From the NCBI GenBank assembly GCA_022565795.1, contig JAIUMA010000014.1, positions 1 through 64,000 of the forward strand: 64,000 nt of DNA, in the 5' to 3' direction. The notes beneath the pieces are model-generated. The model was not told the DNA's origin. It saw nothing but the letters and a program-made list of their open reading frames with translations, and did no database searches. Source of the DNA: Balneolia bacterium. Its GTDB lineage: Bacteria > Bacteroidota > Rhodothermia > Balneolales > Cyclonatronaceae. A program made the position numbers and the translations under genes. How positions within the stretch are numbered: position 1 is the first letter of the stretch; each line of letters starts with the position of its first letter. Below are positions 18,588 through 27,472 of this stretch, one piece after another.

Positions 18588-18727
18588 TCTGTAATCTGTT
18601 GAGTCTTAATTCGTTAATGAAGGTTGTATCACTCAGAATCAAAAATAAATGATTGGAAGGTTTAATTGATACTTAATGTTAGTTATTTTAAATCTCTGAA
18701 TCATTTATTTAAACATTTCAATCTGCT

Positions 18728-19969
18728 TTGAGTACTCTAGAAAAATCTCCCGAAACGGATAACTTAACCTACAATTTCCCGAATAGCTCGGGTTACTTCG
18801 GCAAGTTCGGCGGCAAGTTTGTCCCTGAAATACTCATTCCCGCTCTTGATGAACTGGAGCGCGAATACAAAGTAGCCAAAGATGATGAACAGTTTAAGAA
18901 GGAAAGACTCCATCATCTGAGAGAATATGTCGGACGCCCGACCCCATTAACGCTCACCGAAAGGCTTACCGAGCATTACGGTACCGGAAAGATCTATTTC
19001 AAACGAGAGGATCTATGCCACACCGGCGCGCATAAAATCAATAACACAATCGGTCAGGTTTTGTTGGCGATGCGTATGGGCAAAAAACGTATTATCGCGG
19101 AGACAGGTGCCGGACAGCACGGTGTTGCAACCGCAACGGTTTGCGCAAAGTTCGGTCTTGAGTGTATCGTTTACATGGGCGAAGAAGATATGCGCCGCCA
19201 GAAGCTTAACGTTGATCGTATGCGTCTTTTGGGTGCTGATGTGCGCTCAGTAACAAGCGGATCGCGTACGCTCAAAGATGCCACCAATGAAGCCATTCGC
19301 GACTGGGTTACAAATGTTGATGATACGTTTTACATCATTGGCTCGGTGGTGGGGCCGCACCCTTATCCAATGATGGTTCGTGATTTCCATGATGTAATCG
19401 GTCTGGAAACAGAAGCGCAGTGCCTGGAGATTGAGGGTCGTGACCCGGACTATATCCTGGCCTGTGTCGGGGGCGGATCAAATGCGATTGGGATTTTTCA
19501 TCGCTTTATCGACAAGAAGCACGTTAAGCTCATTGGCCTTGAAGCAGCCGGAGAGGGAGCCGAGACAAACAAAACGGCAGCCACATTTTCTAAAGGCCAG
19601 CCCGGTGTACTGCACGGCTCGCTCAGCTATTTGCTGCAAACGCATCAGGGGCAGATCGCTTTGGCGCATTCGATAAGCGCCGGACTGGACTATCCCGGTG
19701 TCGGGCCCGAACACTCGCACCTGTTCGATACAAAAAGAGTAGACTATCGCCCCGTAACCGATACGGAAGCGATGGATGCCGTGAAGCGTTGCTCTATGCT
19801 TGAAGGTATTATTCCCGCGATTGAAACTGCACACGCCATTGCATGGCTGGAAACGCTCATGCCGACCCTTACCAAAGACGATATTGTAGTAATTAACTGC
19901 AGCGGTCGCGGCGACAAAGACATGGGCACCATTTCTGAATATTTTTACGGAACCAACGGACAATCCTGA
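18728..19969 (+). CDS. trpB: Tryptophan synthase beta chain
   Basis: This enzyme joins indole and serine to form tryptophan. The 413-residue protein carries the PLP lysine Lys103 in [14 protein letters not shown], the catalytic region [13 protein letters not shown], the phosphate loop GGGSNAIG and the C-terminal GRGDKDM. The start appears to be TTG at 18728, as no ATG in frame lies near the family N-terminus. It is followed 3 bases later by trpA. The rest of the pathway lies 26 kb away, so this locus is under separate control; no Trp-codon leader is visible in the 140 bases upstream. Confidence 0.95.
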   Translation: MSTLEKSPETDNLTYNFPNSSGYFGKFGGKFVPEILIPALDELEREYKVAKDDEQFKKERLHHLREYVGRPTPLTLTERLTEHYGTGKIYFKREDLCHTGAHKINNTIGQVLLAMRMGKKRIIAETGAGQHGVATATVCAKFGLECIVYMGEEDMRRQKLNVDRMRLLGADVRSVTSGSRTLKDATNEAIRDWVTNVDDTFYIIGSVVGPHPYPMMVRDFHDVIGLETEAQCLEIEGRDPDYILACVGGGSNAIGIFHRFIDKKHVKLIGLEAAGEGAETNKTAATFSKGQPGVLHGSLSYLLQTHQGQIALAHSISAGLDYPGVGPEHSHLFDTKRVDYRPVTDTEAMDAVKRCSMLEGIIPAIETAHAIAWLETLMPTLTKDDIVVINCSGRGDKDMGTISEYFYGTNGQS

Positions 19970-19972
19970 ATT

Positions 19973-20809
19973 ATGAGTACAGCAGCAGCAGTAAGCATCA
20001 AAGCAGCATCGGAACGTATGAAGCGCGTTTTTGAGGAACGCGTTGAATCAGCGAAAATCATGAATCTGTTTATAACTGCCGGATTTCCGCGCAAAGAAGA
20101 TACCGTTGAGCTTATTCTTGGCTATGAAAAGAACGGAGCCGACATCATAGAGTTGGGAATGCCGTTCAGTGATCCTCTCGCCGATGGTCCCACCATACAG
20201 TATTCCAGCGAAAAGTCTATCGAAGCCGGATTCGTGATGGACGACATTTTTGATATAGTTGCTCAGGTTCGTAAACGCTCGCAGATTCCGATTGTACTAA
20301 TGGGCTATATCAACCCGGTCATTCACTACGGCCTGGAGAAGTTTTTCGCTAAAGGGCAGGAGGCCGGAATCGACGGTCTCATTCTGCCGGATGTTCCGGT
20401 TGAGGAATCCGGACTCATTCAGCAGGCTTCGCAATCACACAACATTCCGCTGATATACCTGGTTGCCCCAAACAGTACTGACGAGCGAATGAAGCTGGTT
20501 GATCAGCGTTCCGGTGGTTTCGTCTACTGCGTGTCGGTTACGGGAGTTACAGGCGCAAGAAAAGGTGATGAGGTTGATGAATCGGTCAAACGCTTCATTG
20601 AGCGAATCAACAAAAATATCACCAATAACCCGGTTTTGATTGGTTTTGGAATCGCGTCGCATACTGATGCCATGCGCATATCCGAAAAAGCCGACGGTTT
20701 TGTAGTGGGCAGTGCGCTCATAAACAACATTCGCAGTCTTGATGGCGACGCAGAGTGGAAGGAAAAACACTTCAGGTTTGTCCGTGAGCTCAAGTTCGGA
20801 AGCGCCTGA
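19973..20809 (+). CDS. trpA: Tryptophan synthase alpha chain
   Basis: The alpha subunit splits indole-3-glycerol phosphate and channels indole to TrpB. The 278-residue TIM barrel has catalytic Glu60 in IIELGMPFSDP and Asp71 in LADGPTIQ, then PIVLMGYINPV, LPDVPVEES and the phosphate site VIGFGIA-type sequence near residue 220. It has a slightly longer N-terminus than E. coli TrpA. It starts 3 bases after the trpB stop and is almost certainly co-translated with it. Confidence 0.95.
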   Translation: MSTAAAVSIKAASERMKRVFEERVESAKIMNLFITAGFPRKEDTVELILGYEKNGADIIELGMPFSDPLADGPTIQYSSEKSIEAGFVMDDIFDIVAQVRKRSQIPIVLMGYINPVIHYGLEKFFAKGQEAGIDGLILPDVPVEESGLIQQASQSHNIPLIYLVAPNSTDERMKLVDQRSGGFVYCVSVTGVTGARKGDEVDESVKRFIERINKNITNNPVLIGFGIASHTDAMRISEKADGFVVGSALINNIRSLDGDAEWKEKHFRFVRELKFGSA

Positions 20810-20890
20810 TGTACTAAAATGATTCAGGTTGAGTTTTAACATACAGACACCTACTTTTGCCTAATCATTTTTTCTTCCATATTTAAAACT

Positions 20891-21976
20891 ATGACGGAAC
20901 GTTTAAGCCTACTCTTAATCCTTGCCCTGTTTGGTATTACGCTCACAGCCTGTGAGGGTGATTACCGGCCTGAATCTATCGGCGGGCACAGTGAAGCCAT
21001 TGTTGTGATCGATTCTTCCTGGGTTGATACCGAACTCGGTATGGCAATCAGAAATACCTTTGGTGCTCCCATTGTTACGATGCCCAGACCTGAGCCCCGT
21101 CTTGACGTCGTATTTCGCGATTTGCGAACCAATCAGGATATGGAACTCATTGAGCGCCACAAGAACGTGATTATCGTATCACCAATCGATGATGATACAA
21201 ATGTGGGCACGTTTCTGAGATCTCTGCTTGGTGAAAACGTACAGGAAAGTGTTCGGAGAGGAGACAGCTTCAGCTATCAGCAGAAAGACGTTTGGTCGAG
21301 AAATCAGCTGGTAATGATGCTCAGTGCTCCAACCGCGGAGGAGCTGGCCACGAATATACTGCGCGACGGCCGCCGTTTGGTTAACGAAATGCATCAGGTT
21401 GAACTGCAAAGATGGCACCGCTATGTATATCGTCGTGCTGAGCAAACCGACCTGTCTCAGCGTATACTGGATACATATGGATGGACTTTCCGCATACAGC
21501 ACGATTACCGCGTTGGTGTAGACACCCTTAACTTCCTTTCACTGCGTCGTTTTCTGCCCGATAATGATCGCTGGATCTGGGTCAACTGGATCGACGACAT
21601 TGAGAGCTTTGATGAGGTAGACCGCGAATGGATTACTGCTCGTAGAGACAGTCTCAACCAAACATTTATGAGAGGGGGATCGGAGGGCAAGTTTGTTCGC
21701 ACGGATTTTGATCGCCCTTATGAGCAGCGATTTCTTGAAATCAACGGCATGCAGGCCTATGAGTCCAGAGGTCTGTGGCGAATGGAGAACGACCTGATGG
21801 GCGGCCCGTTCATCAACTATACCATGATGGATGAGGAAAACAACAGGCTATTCATGATTGAGTTTGGTCAGTTTTCGCCCAGATGGGACCAGCGTCGTTT
21901 CCTCTATCAGTTTGAGGCTATGGCCCGAACCTTCATATCCGATCCCGATGCTATTGTGCCCCGGGAGGATACATAA
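20891..21976 (+). CDS. DUF4837 lipoprotein
   Basis: The 361-residue protein starts with a signal peptide and lipobox ending LTACEGD, so Cys20 should be the lipidated residue. The body matches the DUF4837 family of Bacteroidota: repeated references to an acidic start (VVIDSSW), YGWTFRIQHDYRVG, NDRWIWVNWIDD and RGLWRMENDLMGGPF are recognisable landmarks. Function is unknown. It is envelope-anchored, between trpA and a DUF3127 gene that begins 55 bases after its stop. Confidence 0.82.
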   Translation: MTERLSLLLILALFGITLTACEGDYRPESIGGHSEAIVVIDSSWVDTELGMAIRNTFGAPIVTMPRPEPRLDVVFRDLRTNQDMELIERHKNVIIVSPIDDDTNVGTFLRSLLGENVQESVRRGDSFSYQQKDVWSRNQLVMMLSAPTAEELATNILRDGRRLVNEMHQVELQRWHRYVYRRAEQTDLSQRILDTYGWTFRIQHDYRVGVDTLNFLSLRRFLPDNDRWIWVNWIDDIESFDEVDREWITARRDSLNQTFMRGGSEGKFVRTDFDRPYEQRFLEINGMQAYESRGLWRMENDLMGGPFINYTMMDEENNRLFMIEFGQFSPRWDQRRFLYQFEAMARTFISDPDAIVPREDT

Positions 21977-22031
21977 CGCATTTTTATTTAGTAACCTTCT
22001 TCCAATAAATAACAGAACACAAAAAAGATAT

Positions 22032-22406
22032 ATGTCATTAGAACTAACAGCAACGCTAAAGCAGGTGCTTCCTCCGGTAACAGGGAATGGTAAAAATGGT
22101 CCCTGGTCGAAACAGGATTTTATCATAGAAACACCGGGAGACTACCCTAAAAAAGTGTGCTGCACCATGTGGGGCGATAAAGCCAATGTGCTTCAGAATC
22201 TTTCTGCGGGTCAGCAGGTAAAAGTTTCCTTCGACGTGGAGTCCCGGGAGTACAACGGGAAGTGGTACACCGATGTAAAAGCGTGGAAAGTTGAAGCTCC
22301 GCAGAGCGGTGGTGGTAGCGTTAGTGCTCCTCACCAGGGCGAAGTTCCGCCACTTGAAGATTCCGATATACCTTTCGACGACGACGACAGCGGACTTCCG
22401 TTTTAA
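22032..22406 (+). CDS. DUF3127 protein, SSB-like
   Basis: The true start is the ATG at 22032 (124 residues). The frame stays open upstream into the DUF4837 gene, but the family N-terminus is MSLELTATLKQVLPP. The first 90 residues look like an OB-type beta barrel (KQDFIIETPGDYPKKV, VKVSFDVESREYNGKWYTDVKAWKVE). A linker leads to an acidic, Phe-ending tail, SDIPFDDDDSGLPF, that closely resembles the protein-docking tip of single-stranded DNA-binding proteins. DNA binding is an inference. A strong terminator follows the stop. Confidence 0.85.
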   Translation: MSLELTATLKQVLPPVTGNGKNGPWSKQDFIIETPGDYPKKVCCTMWGDKANVLQNLSAGQQVKVSFDVESREYNGKWYTDVKAWKVEAPQSGGGSVSAPHQGEVPPLEDSDIPFDDDDSGLPF

Positions 22407-22429
22407 TTGAGTCGCTAATCAAATCTTGA

Positions 22430-22458
22430 GCCGTGCCGGATTCCGGTACGGCTTTTTT
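22430..22458 (+). terminator. Rho-independent terminator after the DUF3127 gene
   Basis: GCCGTGCCGGA and TTCCGGTACGGC form an 11-bp stem with one wobble pair and a tiny loop, directly followed by TTTTTTA. It lies 23 bases past the stop and should end the transcript that includes the DUF3127 gene. Confidence 0.9.
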
Positions 22459-22611
22459 ATTTCAATGATATTATTTGAAACAGATAGGTGCTAATGCGCT
22501 GTAAATTCCCTATCATTGTGCGCTTATAAAACAGACTGAAAACATCTCAGACCTCTGTATCATCCGGTGAAGGCGTTCAGCCGGGTTTATTCTATAGTTA
22601 AAAACTAAAGC

Positions 22612-23451
22612 ATGGATGCATTAGAAGCTTTTATCCTTGGGCTTGTACAAGGAATTACGGAATTTTTGCCAATCAGCAGTTCAGGACATCTTCGCATTGC
22701 TTCGGCATTGTTGGGGCAGGATCTTGATACAGATCTTCTATTTGACCTCGTGGTCCACTTTGGTACGCTCTTCAGTATTTTTATCTATTTCCGCGAGCGA
22801 CTCACCAAGCTGATCTTTTCGGTATTTCGCGTTCTGAAAGCCCCGGTTTCCTCCTTTAAAAACTGGGATAATGATTACGAGCTTCGCTTCAATACGTTTA
22901 TCCTGGTGAGTATGATTCCTGCTGGTCTGGCGGGCTTCACTATTCGCGATCAGGTTGAAGGCGTCTTTGCAAATCCCATCGGCATCTCAAGCATGTTCCT
23001 GTTCACAGGCATTATGCTTTATGCCACCAAGTTTTTTGATGAAGGCACCAAAGGGCTCACGCTCAAGAATACCTTTCTTGTAGGTTTAGCTCAGGCGTTA
23101 GCGCTTTTGCCGGGTGTCAGCCGCTCAGGAATGACTATCTCCGTAGCCGTATTTCTGGGCATCAGGCGGGAAGACATTGCCAACTTTACCTTCATTATGA
23201 TGATCCCGGTTGTGGCGGGAGCGACCTTGCTTGACCTCCTCAAGCTTCAGACCACAGGCGTGCCGGACGGCATGGGGCTGGCGCTCATTATCGGTTTCTT
23301 TACCGCTCTTGTTTCGGGGTATTACGCGCTGAAGTATCTCATCATCCTGTTTAAGTCAAAAGGTATATTCTACTTCGCATGGTACTGCTGGGCCATTGGT
23401 CTGCTCGGCCTCACCTGGTTCTGGCTACTTGGCCGCTCCAGCTTGTTTTGA
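22612..23451 (+). CDS. uppP: Undecaprenyl-diphosphatase (bacitracin resistance protein)
   Basis: This integral membrane enzyme dephosphorylates undecaprenyl pyrophosphate and recycles the lipid carrier for peptidoglycan synthesis. The 279-residue protein has about eight hydrophobic segments and both catalytic motifs: EFLPISSSGHL (residues 17-27) with a preceding Glu, and LPGVSRSGMT near residue 170. It has its own upstream region, because a terminator separates it from the DUF3127 gene. It converges on the sulfatase-like gene 12 bases away. Confidence 0.95.
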   Translation: MDALEAFILGLVQGITEFLPISSSGHLRIASALLGQDLDTDLLFDLVVHFGTLFSIFIYFRERLTKLIFSVFRVLKAPVSSFKNWDNDYELRFNTFILVSMIPAGLAGFTIRDQVEGVFANPIGISSMFLFTGIMLYATKFFDEGTKGLTLKNTFLVGLAQALALLPGVSRSGMTISVAVFLGIRREDIANFTFIMMIPVVAGATLLDLLKLQTTGVPDGMGLALIIGFFTALVSGYYALKYLIILFKSKGIFYFAWYCWAIGLLGLTWFWLLGRSSLF

Positions 23452-23463
23452 GCATCGGGAAAG

Positions 23464-25332
23464 CTATGGAAGCTCTCCGAACTCATTTTCGTAAAGGGCT
23501 TTTAGTTTATTTCGTAACGAATCCGGTGTGTCATTGTACATATCAGTCAGCTGCTCCGGGTCGCGGCTTAAATTGAATATTGAAATTCGGGAATCAGGGC
23601 GATTGTAATCCAGCATCAGGATTTCATCATTAGAAGTATAAAGCAGCGCCTGATTTCCGCCTCTGAACGTGCTGAGGTGATGACTGGAAGTACGATTCCC
23701 TCTTTTCAAATCAAATCCTTCCCAGCTGCCGGGAGAAGGTAAATTCAACAGACCGTTGATTGTCGGCCCTATATCCAACAGATTGCCAAATAGTGGATTC
23801 TCAGGCTCCGAAATACGCCCCGGAGCATAGATGAGCAGCGGAATACCGATCGTAGCCTGATGCACCACCTGCGCATGACCGTAAATCCCTCGGTCTCCTA
23901 AACCTTCGCCGTGGTCTGAGGTAATCACAACGATTGCATCCTCCAGAATCCCCCTTTCTTCAAGCGCTGAAAAGATTTCGCGTATAATGCCATCGGCCTG
24001 CAGCACGCCGTTATCATAATTGTTGATTACAATTTGCTGCTCTTCATCCCTTAAAGATGAGGTTCTCCCTCTGAACATCAGGCTGTTTTGAGCTGAAAAA
24101 TCATTGGGCTCGAATACGTTAAATTCGTCATATCTGGCGCCAGCCCCGTGCGTGCTCATCATATGCAGATAGGCAAATACGGGGGGTGATTCTACAGTTT
24201 GCTCGGGCAGCTCTTCAATGAAATCAATAAGCATGCGGTCGTCTGTGTTGAACCTTTCTCCGGCGTCGAAGCCATCCCGGAATCGCGTGATTCCGTCGCC
24301 GTAATACTCCTTCATGAATGCATACACCCTCGAGTGATCGCCGGAGAGGAAGAAATTGGTGTCGTAACCCAGATCCGAAAACTGTTCATGCATTTTATAG
24401 TTCACGTAATGAATGCGGCTGTAAAATGCCGATGACAGCATTCCGGTAATCCCGCACTCACTCTGCGGACAGGGAGAGTAGGCTTTTTCGACCCGGATCA
24501 TCTGTCCGTTGGTATAGAGAGAATCCAGAAAGGGAGTCGTCGGTCGTTCATATCCATAGACAGAGAAGTGATCAGGCCGGGCTGCATCCATCATAATTAT
24601 TATGACATTTGCATTTTCGGCTTCTTCATACGGCATACCTTCGCGAAATGCATATCGGGCCTCGATATGTGACAAATAAGCAGGATCAGCGGGCTTGAAC
24701 CGGAGGTCGTACACGGAACCGGTCCGGAACGCATCGGCAAAGGGCTCGCCGCGAAGGGAAAGAAAGCGATCACTCTTTATGCTGAACACAAAAAGTCCGA
24801 TTCCCGCTGTACACAAAATTGCGGCAGTTGAAAACGTTAGCTGTAGTCCGAATGAAACAGGATTAGGTTTCTTAAAGAAGGAAACCAGAGATCGAAACCA
24901 GGCTGCATAAGCGTAAATCAGCCCGGTAAATAAAACGATAGCTGTTATTGAGACTAAGGCAACGTTAAAACCACCCAGCCGGATCAGCTCGGACATGAGC
25001 GGGATGTAGAACATCAATCCGGTTATGGTGACCGCATCCGACCAGAACAGATAGGCTACAAAGGTGGTGATGTGCTGCGCAACAAACCAAAGAGAAAACA
25101 ATGGCAAAAGTGCGGCGGCGCACCATAATTTAGCCGGTTTCGGACCATAGCGATTCAGCAGAACCGAGAGTGATATCCCCACGATAAAAAAGGCCGTCAC
25201 AAGAAAACCATGCAAGACAACAGCCTCCCAGCGAATGGCCGCTGCGTTGAAATAGTACAGCATGATACCCATCCCTGCAGCCAGATGCAGCAGCAACGGC
25301 AGTAAGAACGGAGCGGTAGTCTTTTGAATCAT
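23464..25332 (-). CDS. Membrane-anchored sulfatase/phosphoethanolamine-transferase-like hydrolase
   Basis: The 622-residue protein has five or so membrane segments in residues 1-185, then an extracytoplasmic alkaline-phosphatase-superfamily domain. Metal-site motifs are IIIMMDAARPDHFSVYGYERPTTP near 247 and VVITSDHGEGLGDRGIYGHAQ near 475. The nucleophile region reads SPCPQSECGITGMLSS, which is neither a classical sulfatase CxPxR nor clearly an LtaS threonine site. The layout resembles LtaS, EptA and DUF3413-type sulfatases that decorate envelope glycans or lipids. The substrate is unknown. It is divergent from the small peptide and symporter. Confidence 0.82.
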   Translation of the reverse strand: MIQKTTAPFLLPLLLHLAAGMGIMLYYFNAAAIRWEAVVLHGFLVTAFFIVGISLSVLLNRYGPKPAKLWCAAALLPLFSLWFVAQHITTFVAYLFWSDAVTITGLMFYIPLMSELIRLGGFNVALVSITAIVLFTGLIYAYAAWFRSLVSFFKKPNPVSFGLQLTFSTAAILCTAGIGLFVFSIKSDRFLSLRGEPFADAFRTGSVYDLRFKPADPAYLSHIEARYAFREGMPYEEAENANVIIIMMDAARPDHFSVYGYERPTTPFLDSLYTNGQMIRVEKAYSPCPQSECGITGMLSSAFYSRIHYVNYKMHEQFSDLGYDTNFFLSGDHSRVYAFMKEYYGDGITRFRDGFDAGERFNTDDRMLIDFIEELPEQTVESPPVFAYLHMMSTHGAGARYDEFNVFEPNDFSAQNSLMFRGRTSSLRDEEQQIVINNYDNGVLQADGIIREIFSALEERGILEDAIVVITSDHGEGLGDRGIYGHAQVVHQATIGIPLLIYAPGRISEPENPLFGNLLDIGPTINGLLNLPSPGSWEGFDLKRGNRTSSHHLSTFRGGNQALLYTSNDEILMLDYNRPDSRISIFNLSRDPEQLTDMYNDTPDSLRNKLKALYENEFGELP

Positions 25333-25404
25333 CGGGGATTATAATTATTCTTTTTGGCGCCACAAAAATAGGGTATTCTCAGCCAAATGGTATAATCTGA
25401 ATAT

Positions 25405-25500
25405 ATGACTTCTCTGAACCTGGTTTTGTTTTTGCTTCCGATGCTCATCATCCTGCTGAGCGTGGTTCTGGTTTATCGCTCCAAATCTAAAAAGGCGTAG
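25405..25500 (+). CDS. 31-residue single-span membrane peptide upstream of the symporter
   Basis: An ATG at 25405 opens a 31-codon frame ending with TAG at 25498-25500, two bases before the symporter ATG. The peptide has a short polar start, about 20 very hydrophobic residues (LVLFLLPMLIILLSVVLVY) and a basic tail RSKSKKA, so it should span the membrane once with the tail inside. Tight spacing implies co-translation. Small accessory peptides are known next to several sodium symporters (for example YhdT with PanF, and MetS-type subunits). I infer a similar role here; there is no direct evidence. Confidence 0.7.
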   Translation: MTSLNLVLFLLPMLIILLSVVLVYRSKSKKA

Positions 25501-25502
25501 CC

Positions 25503-26993
25503 ATGGAACTGGATACTCCCTACGTAATGAGCTACTGGGCACTGGCCTCGTTTATCGGCTATCTGCTCATCATAATTGGTATTGGCGTGTATGCGTCGCG
25601 TTTTTCCTCGCAGGGAATCAGCGAATACTTTATCGGCGGACGCAAAATAAACCGCTATGTAATGGCATTGTCGGCCGTGGTATCGGGCCGCAGCGCCTGG
25701 CTGCTGCTTGGCGTTACGGGTATGGCATGGAGCATAGGCGTGCAGGCGGTGTGGTCAGTCGTTGGCTATATCGTGGTTGAAATCTTTCTGTTTCTCTATT
25801 TCGCCCGAAGGCTCAGACGGTTTGCCGAAGTCCGTAACGTGATTACCATCCCGGATTTCTTCGCCGGTCGATTTCCGGCACACGCGGGTCTGATCCGCAT
25901 TCTGATGGTCTGCATTCTGCTCATTTTTATGACGGGCTACGTTGCTTCCCAGTTTGTAGCCGGCGGGAAAACGTTTGTCTCCGGCTTCGGGCTGGATCCG
26001 TTAACCGGCATTCTAATCACCGCGGCCATCGTGCTGGCGTACACCATGGTCGGCGGTTTCCTGGCGGTCAGCCTCACCGATTTGGTTCAGGCCTTCCTGA
26101 TGATCTTTGCGCTCGTAATCATGCCTGTGCTGCTTATCATCTCGCTGGGCGGATGGAGCTTCGTGGCAGAGCAGCTTTTGCTGTTTGATCCTTCGTTTGT
26201 GGATCCCTATGCCATCGGAATTGGCGCGGCGATTGGCGCGATAGGGATAGGTTTGGGCTCGCCCGGAAATCCGCACATCATCTCGCGCTATTTATCGATC
26301 GAGCACGAATCGCAATTGCGCACCGCCTGTATCGTCGGAACCGGCTGGAACGTGATTATGGCGTGGGGCGCGCTGTTTACCGGTCTGGCGGGAAGGGTGA
26401 TGTTCCCCGAGATTTCTATGCTTCCCGAGGCCGATACGGAGAATCTGTTTCCTTATCTGGCGCAAACCTTGCTTCATCCCGTTTTGTTTGGTGTGGTGAT
26501 GGCGTCTGTGTTTGCAGCCATTATGTCCTCAGCCGATTCGCAGCTGCTGGTGGCCGCCTCCAGCCTCGTGCGTGACCTGTACGAGAAAATGATTCGACCC
26601 GGCGAGGAGGTTCCGCAGAAGCTGCTGGTCCGTTACAGTCGGGCGGTGGTTTTTCTGCTGGTTGTGGCATCGCTGCTGTTTGGCTATCTGGCTGAAGATC
26701 TTGTCTTCTGGCTTGTATTATTCGCCTGGGCAGGCCTTGGTGCCGCCATTGGTCCGACTATCATTCTGGCGCTCTACTGGAAGCGAACTACCGGTCCGGG
26801 AGTGGCTGCTGGCCTCATCACAGGAGCTACTGTAACAATAATCTGGAGACTAAACGACATCCTGAGGGAGTTGTCCTACGAGCTCATACCCGGTTTTATC
26901 GCGGCGTTAATCATGACTATACTTGTATCCCTCGTAACCAAACCAGCGAAGGATGCAGAACAGGATTTCAGAATAATGAAGGGGGAAGGCTAA
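25503..26993 (+). CDS. Sodium/solute symporter (SSS family, PutP-like)
   Basis: The 496-residue protein has about 13 hydrophobic segments and the SSS-family layout. A short periplasmic start is followed by FIGGRKINRYVMALSAVVSGRSAWLLLG, whose SGRSAW stretch matches the sodium/proline symporter PutP. Further landmarks are GFLAVSLTDLVQAFLM, GLGSPGNPHIISRYL, and FAAIMSSADSQLLVAASSLVRDLY, the last being part of the sodium site. Proline or another small substrate is likely, but not proven. It is coupled to the 31-residue peptide upstream. A long repeat-rich gap follows it. Confidence 0.87.
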   Translation: MELDTPYVMSYWALASFIGYLLIIIGIGVYASRFSSQGISEYFIGGRKINRYVMALSAVVSGRSAWLLLGVTGMAWSIGVQAVWSVVGYIVVEIFLFLYFARRLRRFAEVRNVITIPDFFAGRFPAHAGLIRILMVCILLIFMTGYVASQFVAGGKTFVSGFGLDPLTGILITAAIVLAYTMVGGFLAVSLTDLVQAFLMIFALVIMPVLLIISLGGWSFVAEQLLLFDPSFVDPYAIGIGAAIGAIGIGLGSPGNPHIISRYLSIEHESQLRTACIVGTGWNVIMAWGALFTGLAGRVMFPEISMLPEADTENLFPYLAQTLLHPVLFGVVMASVFAAIMSSADSQLLVAASSLVRDLYEKMIRPGEEVPQKLLVRYSRAVVFLLVVASLLFGYLAEDLVFWLVLFAWAGLGAAIGPTIILALYWKRTTGPGVAAGLITGATVTIIWRLNDILRELSYELIPGFIAALIMTILVSLVTKPAKDAEQDFRIMKGEG

Positions 26994-27068
26994 TAGTGAA
27001 TGGTTTGGTGTTTGGTGTATGGGTGTTCAATTTCGCGTAGTGGAAACCGGTTTTATAGCTGCTATTGC

Positions 27069-27108
27069 ATCCATCATGGTGATCCCTTAAATCCTGTAGG
27101 TTCTGGTT
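27069..27108 (+). repeat. 39-bp direct repeat, left copy
   Basis: This stretch, beginning ATCCATCATGGTGATC and ending TTCTGGT, recurs at 27473-27511 in the same orientation with a few mismatches. Together the two copies bracket about 440 bases that contain REP-like hairpins. The full gap 26994-27760 has no gene I can support; a frame on its minus strand merely translates the repeats. Confidence 0.7.
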
Positions 27109-27160
27109 AACCTGAAAAACCAATAAACTGCATCTCAAAGCTTGACTTAGCCCATATCCT

Positions 27161-27208
27161 TCAGGCTGCAGGCCTGAACTGTCGTAGCCCGGTGGCAACG
27201 CCCCGGGT
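27161..27208 (+). repeat. REP-like double hairpin, forward copy
   Basis: A first palindrome, TCAGGCTGCAGGCCTGA (27161-27177), is followed 7 bases later by a second, TAGCCCGGTGGCAACGCCCC and on to GGGT (27185-27208). The second has a constant GGCAACGCC core between complementary arms. The same two-hairpin layout appears reversed at 27391-27436 and again at 29244-29291, which marks it as a dispersed repeat family. Confidence 0.8.
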
Positions 27209-27229
27209 GTGTTGTCCACCCTCAATTTC

Positions 27230-27246
27230 CCAGGCTGTAAGCCTGG
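27230..27246 (+). repeat. Isolated REP-like palindrome
   Basis: CCAGGCTGTAAGCCTGG is a 7-bp stem (CCAGGCT with AGCCTGG) around a three-base loop GTA. It matches the first hairpin of the neighbouring repeat pair, with different but still complementary arm bases. Confidence 0.75.
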
Positions 27247-27354
27247 ACCAGACGTGATGGTGAACAATCGTGGAATTCGGTCGTGAACCGATGAAGAAAT
27301 ATCAGACCTGTTAGCGATTTGGAAATGTTAACCGGAATAAAACCGACGACTCGT

Positions 27355-27436
27355 GCAGGCTTACAGCCTGCGCACGTTGTGTTGTTTTCTACCTGAGGCG
27401 TTGCCTCAGGCTATGACAGCTGAGGCTTACAGCCTC
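27355..27436 (-). repeat. REP-like hairpins, inverted copy
   Basis: Three palindromes: GCAGGCTTACAGCCTGC (27355-27371), ACCTGAGGCGTTGCCTCAGG with CTA (27391-27413) and GAGGCTTACAGCCTC (27422-27436). Read on the minus strand, the last two reproduce the hairpin order of the forward copy. The arm bases have changed in pairs (CTGAGG with CCTCAG instead of CCGGG types), so the stem is kept while the sequence varies. Confidence 0.8.
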
Positions 27437-27472
27437 GGATTATGGTTAGTAGATTTGCACTCAATGCTTTGT

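Noticed and set aside
26968-27267. 99-codon minus-strand frame in the gap after the symporter
   Set aside because: It overlaps the symporter end and mostly translates REP-like repeats, so it is not a gene.
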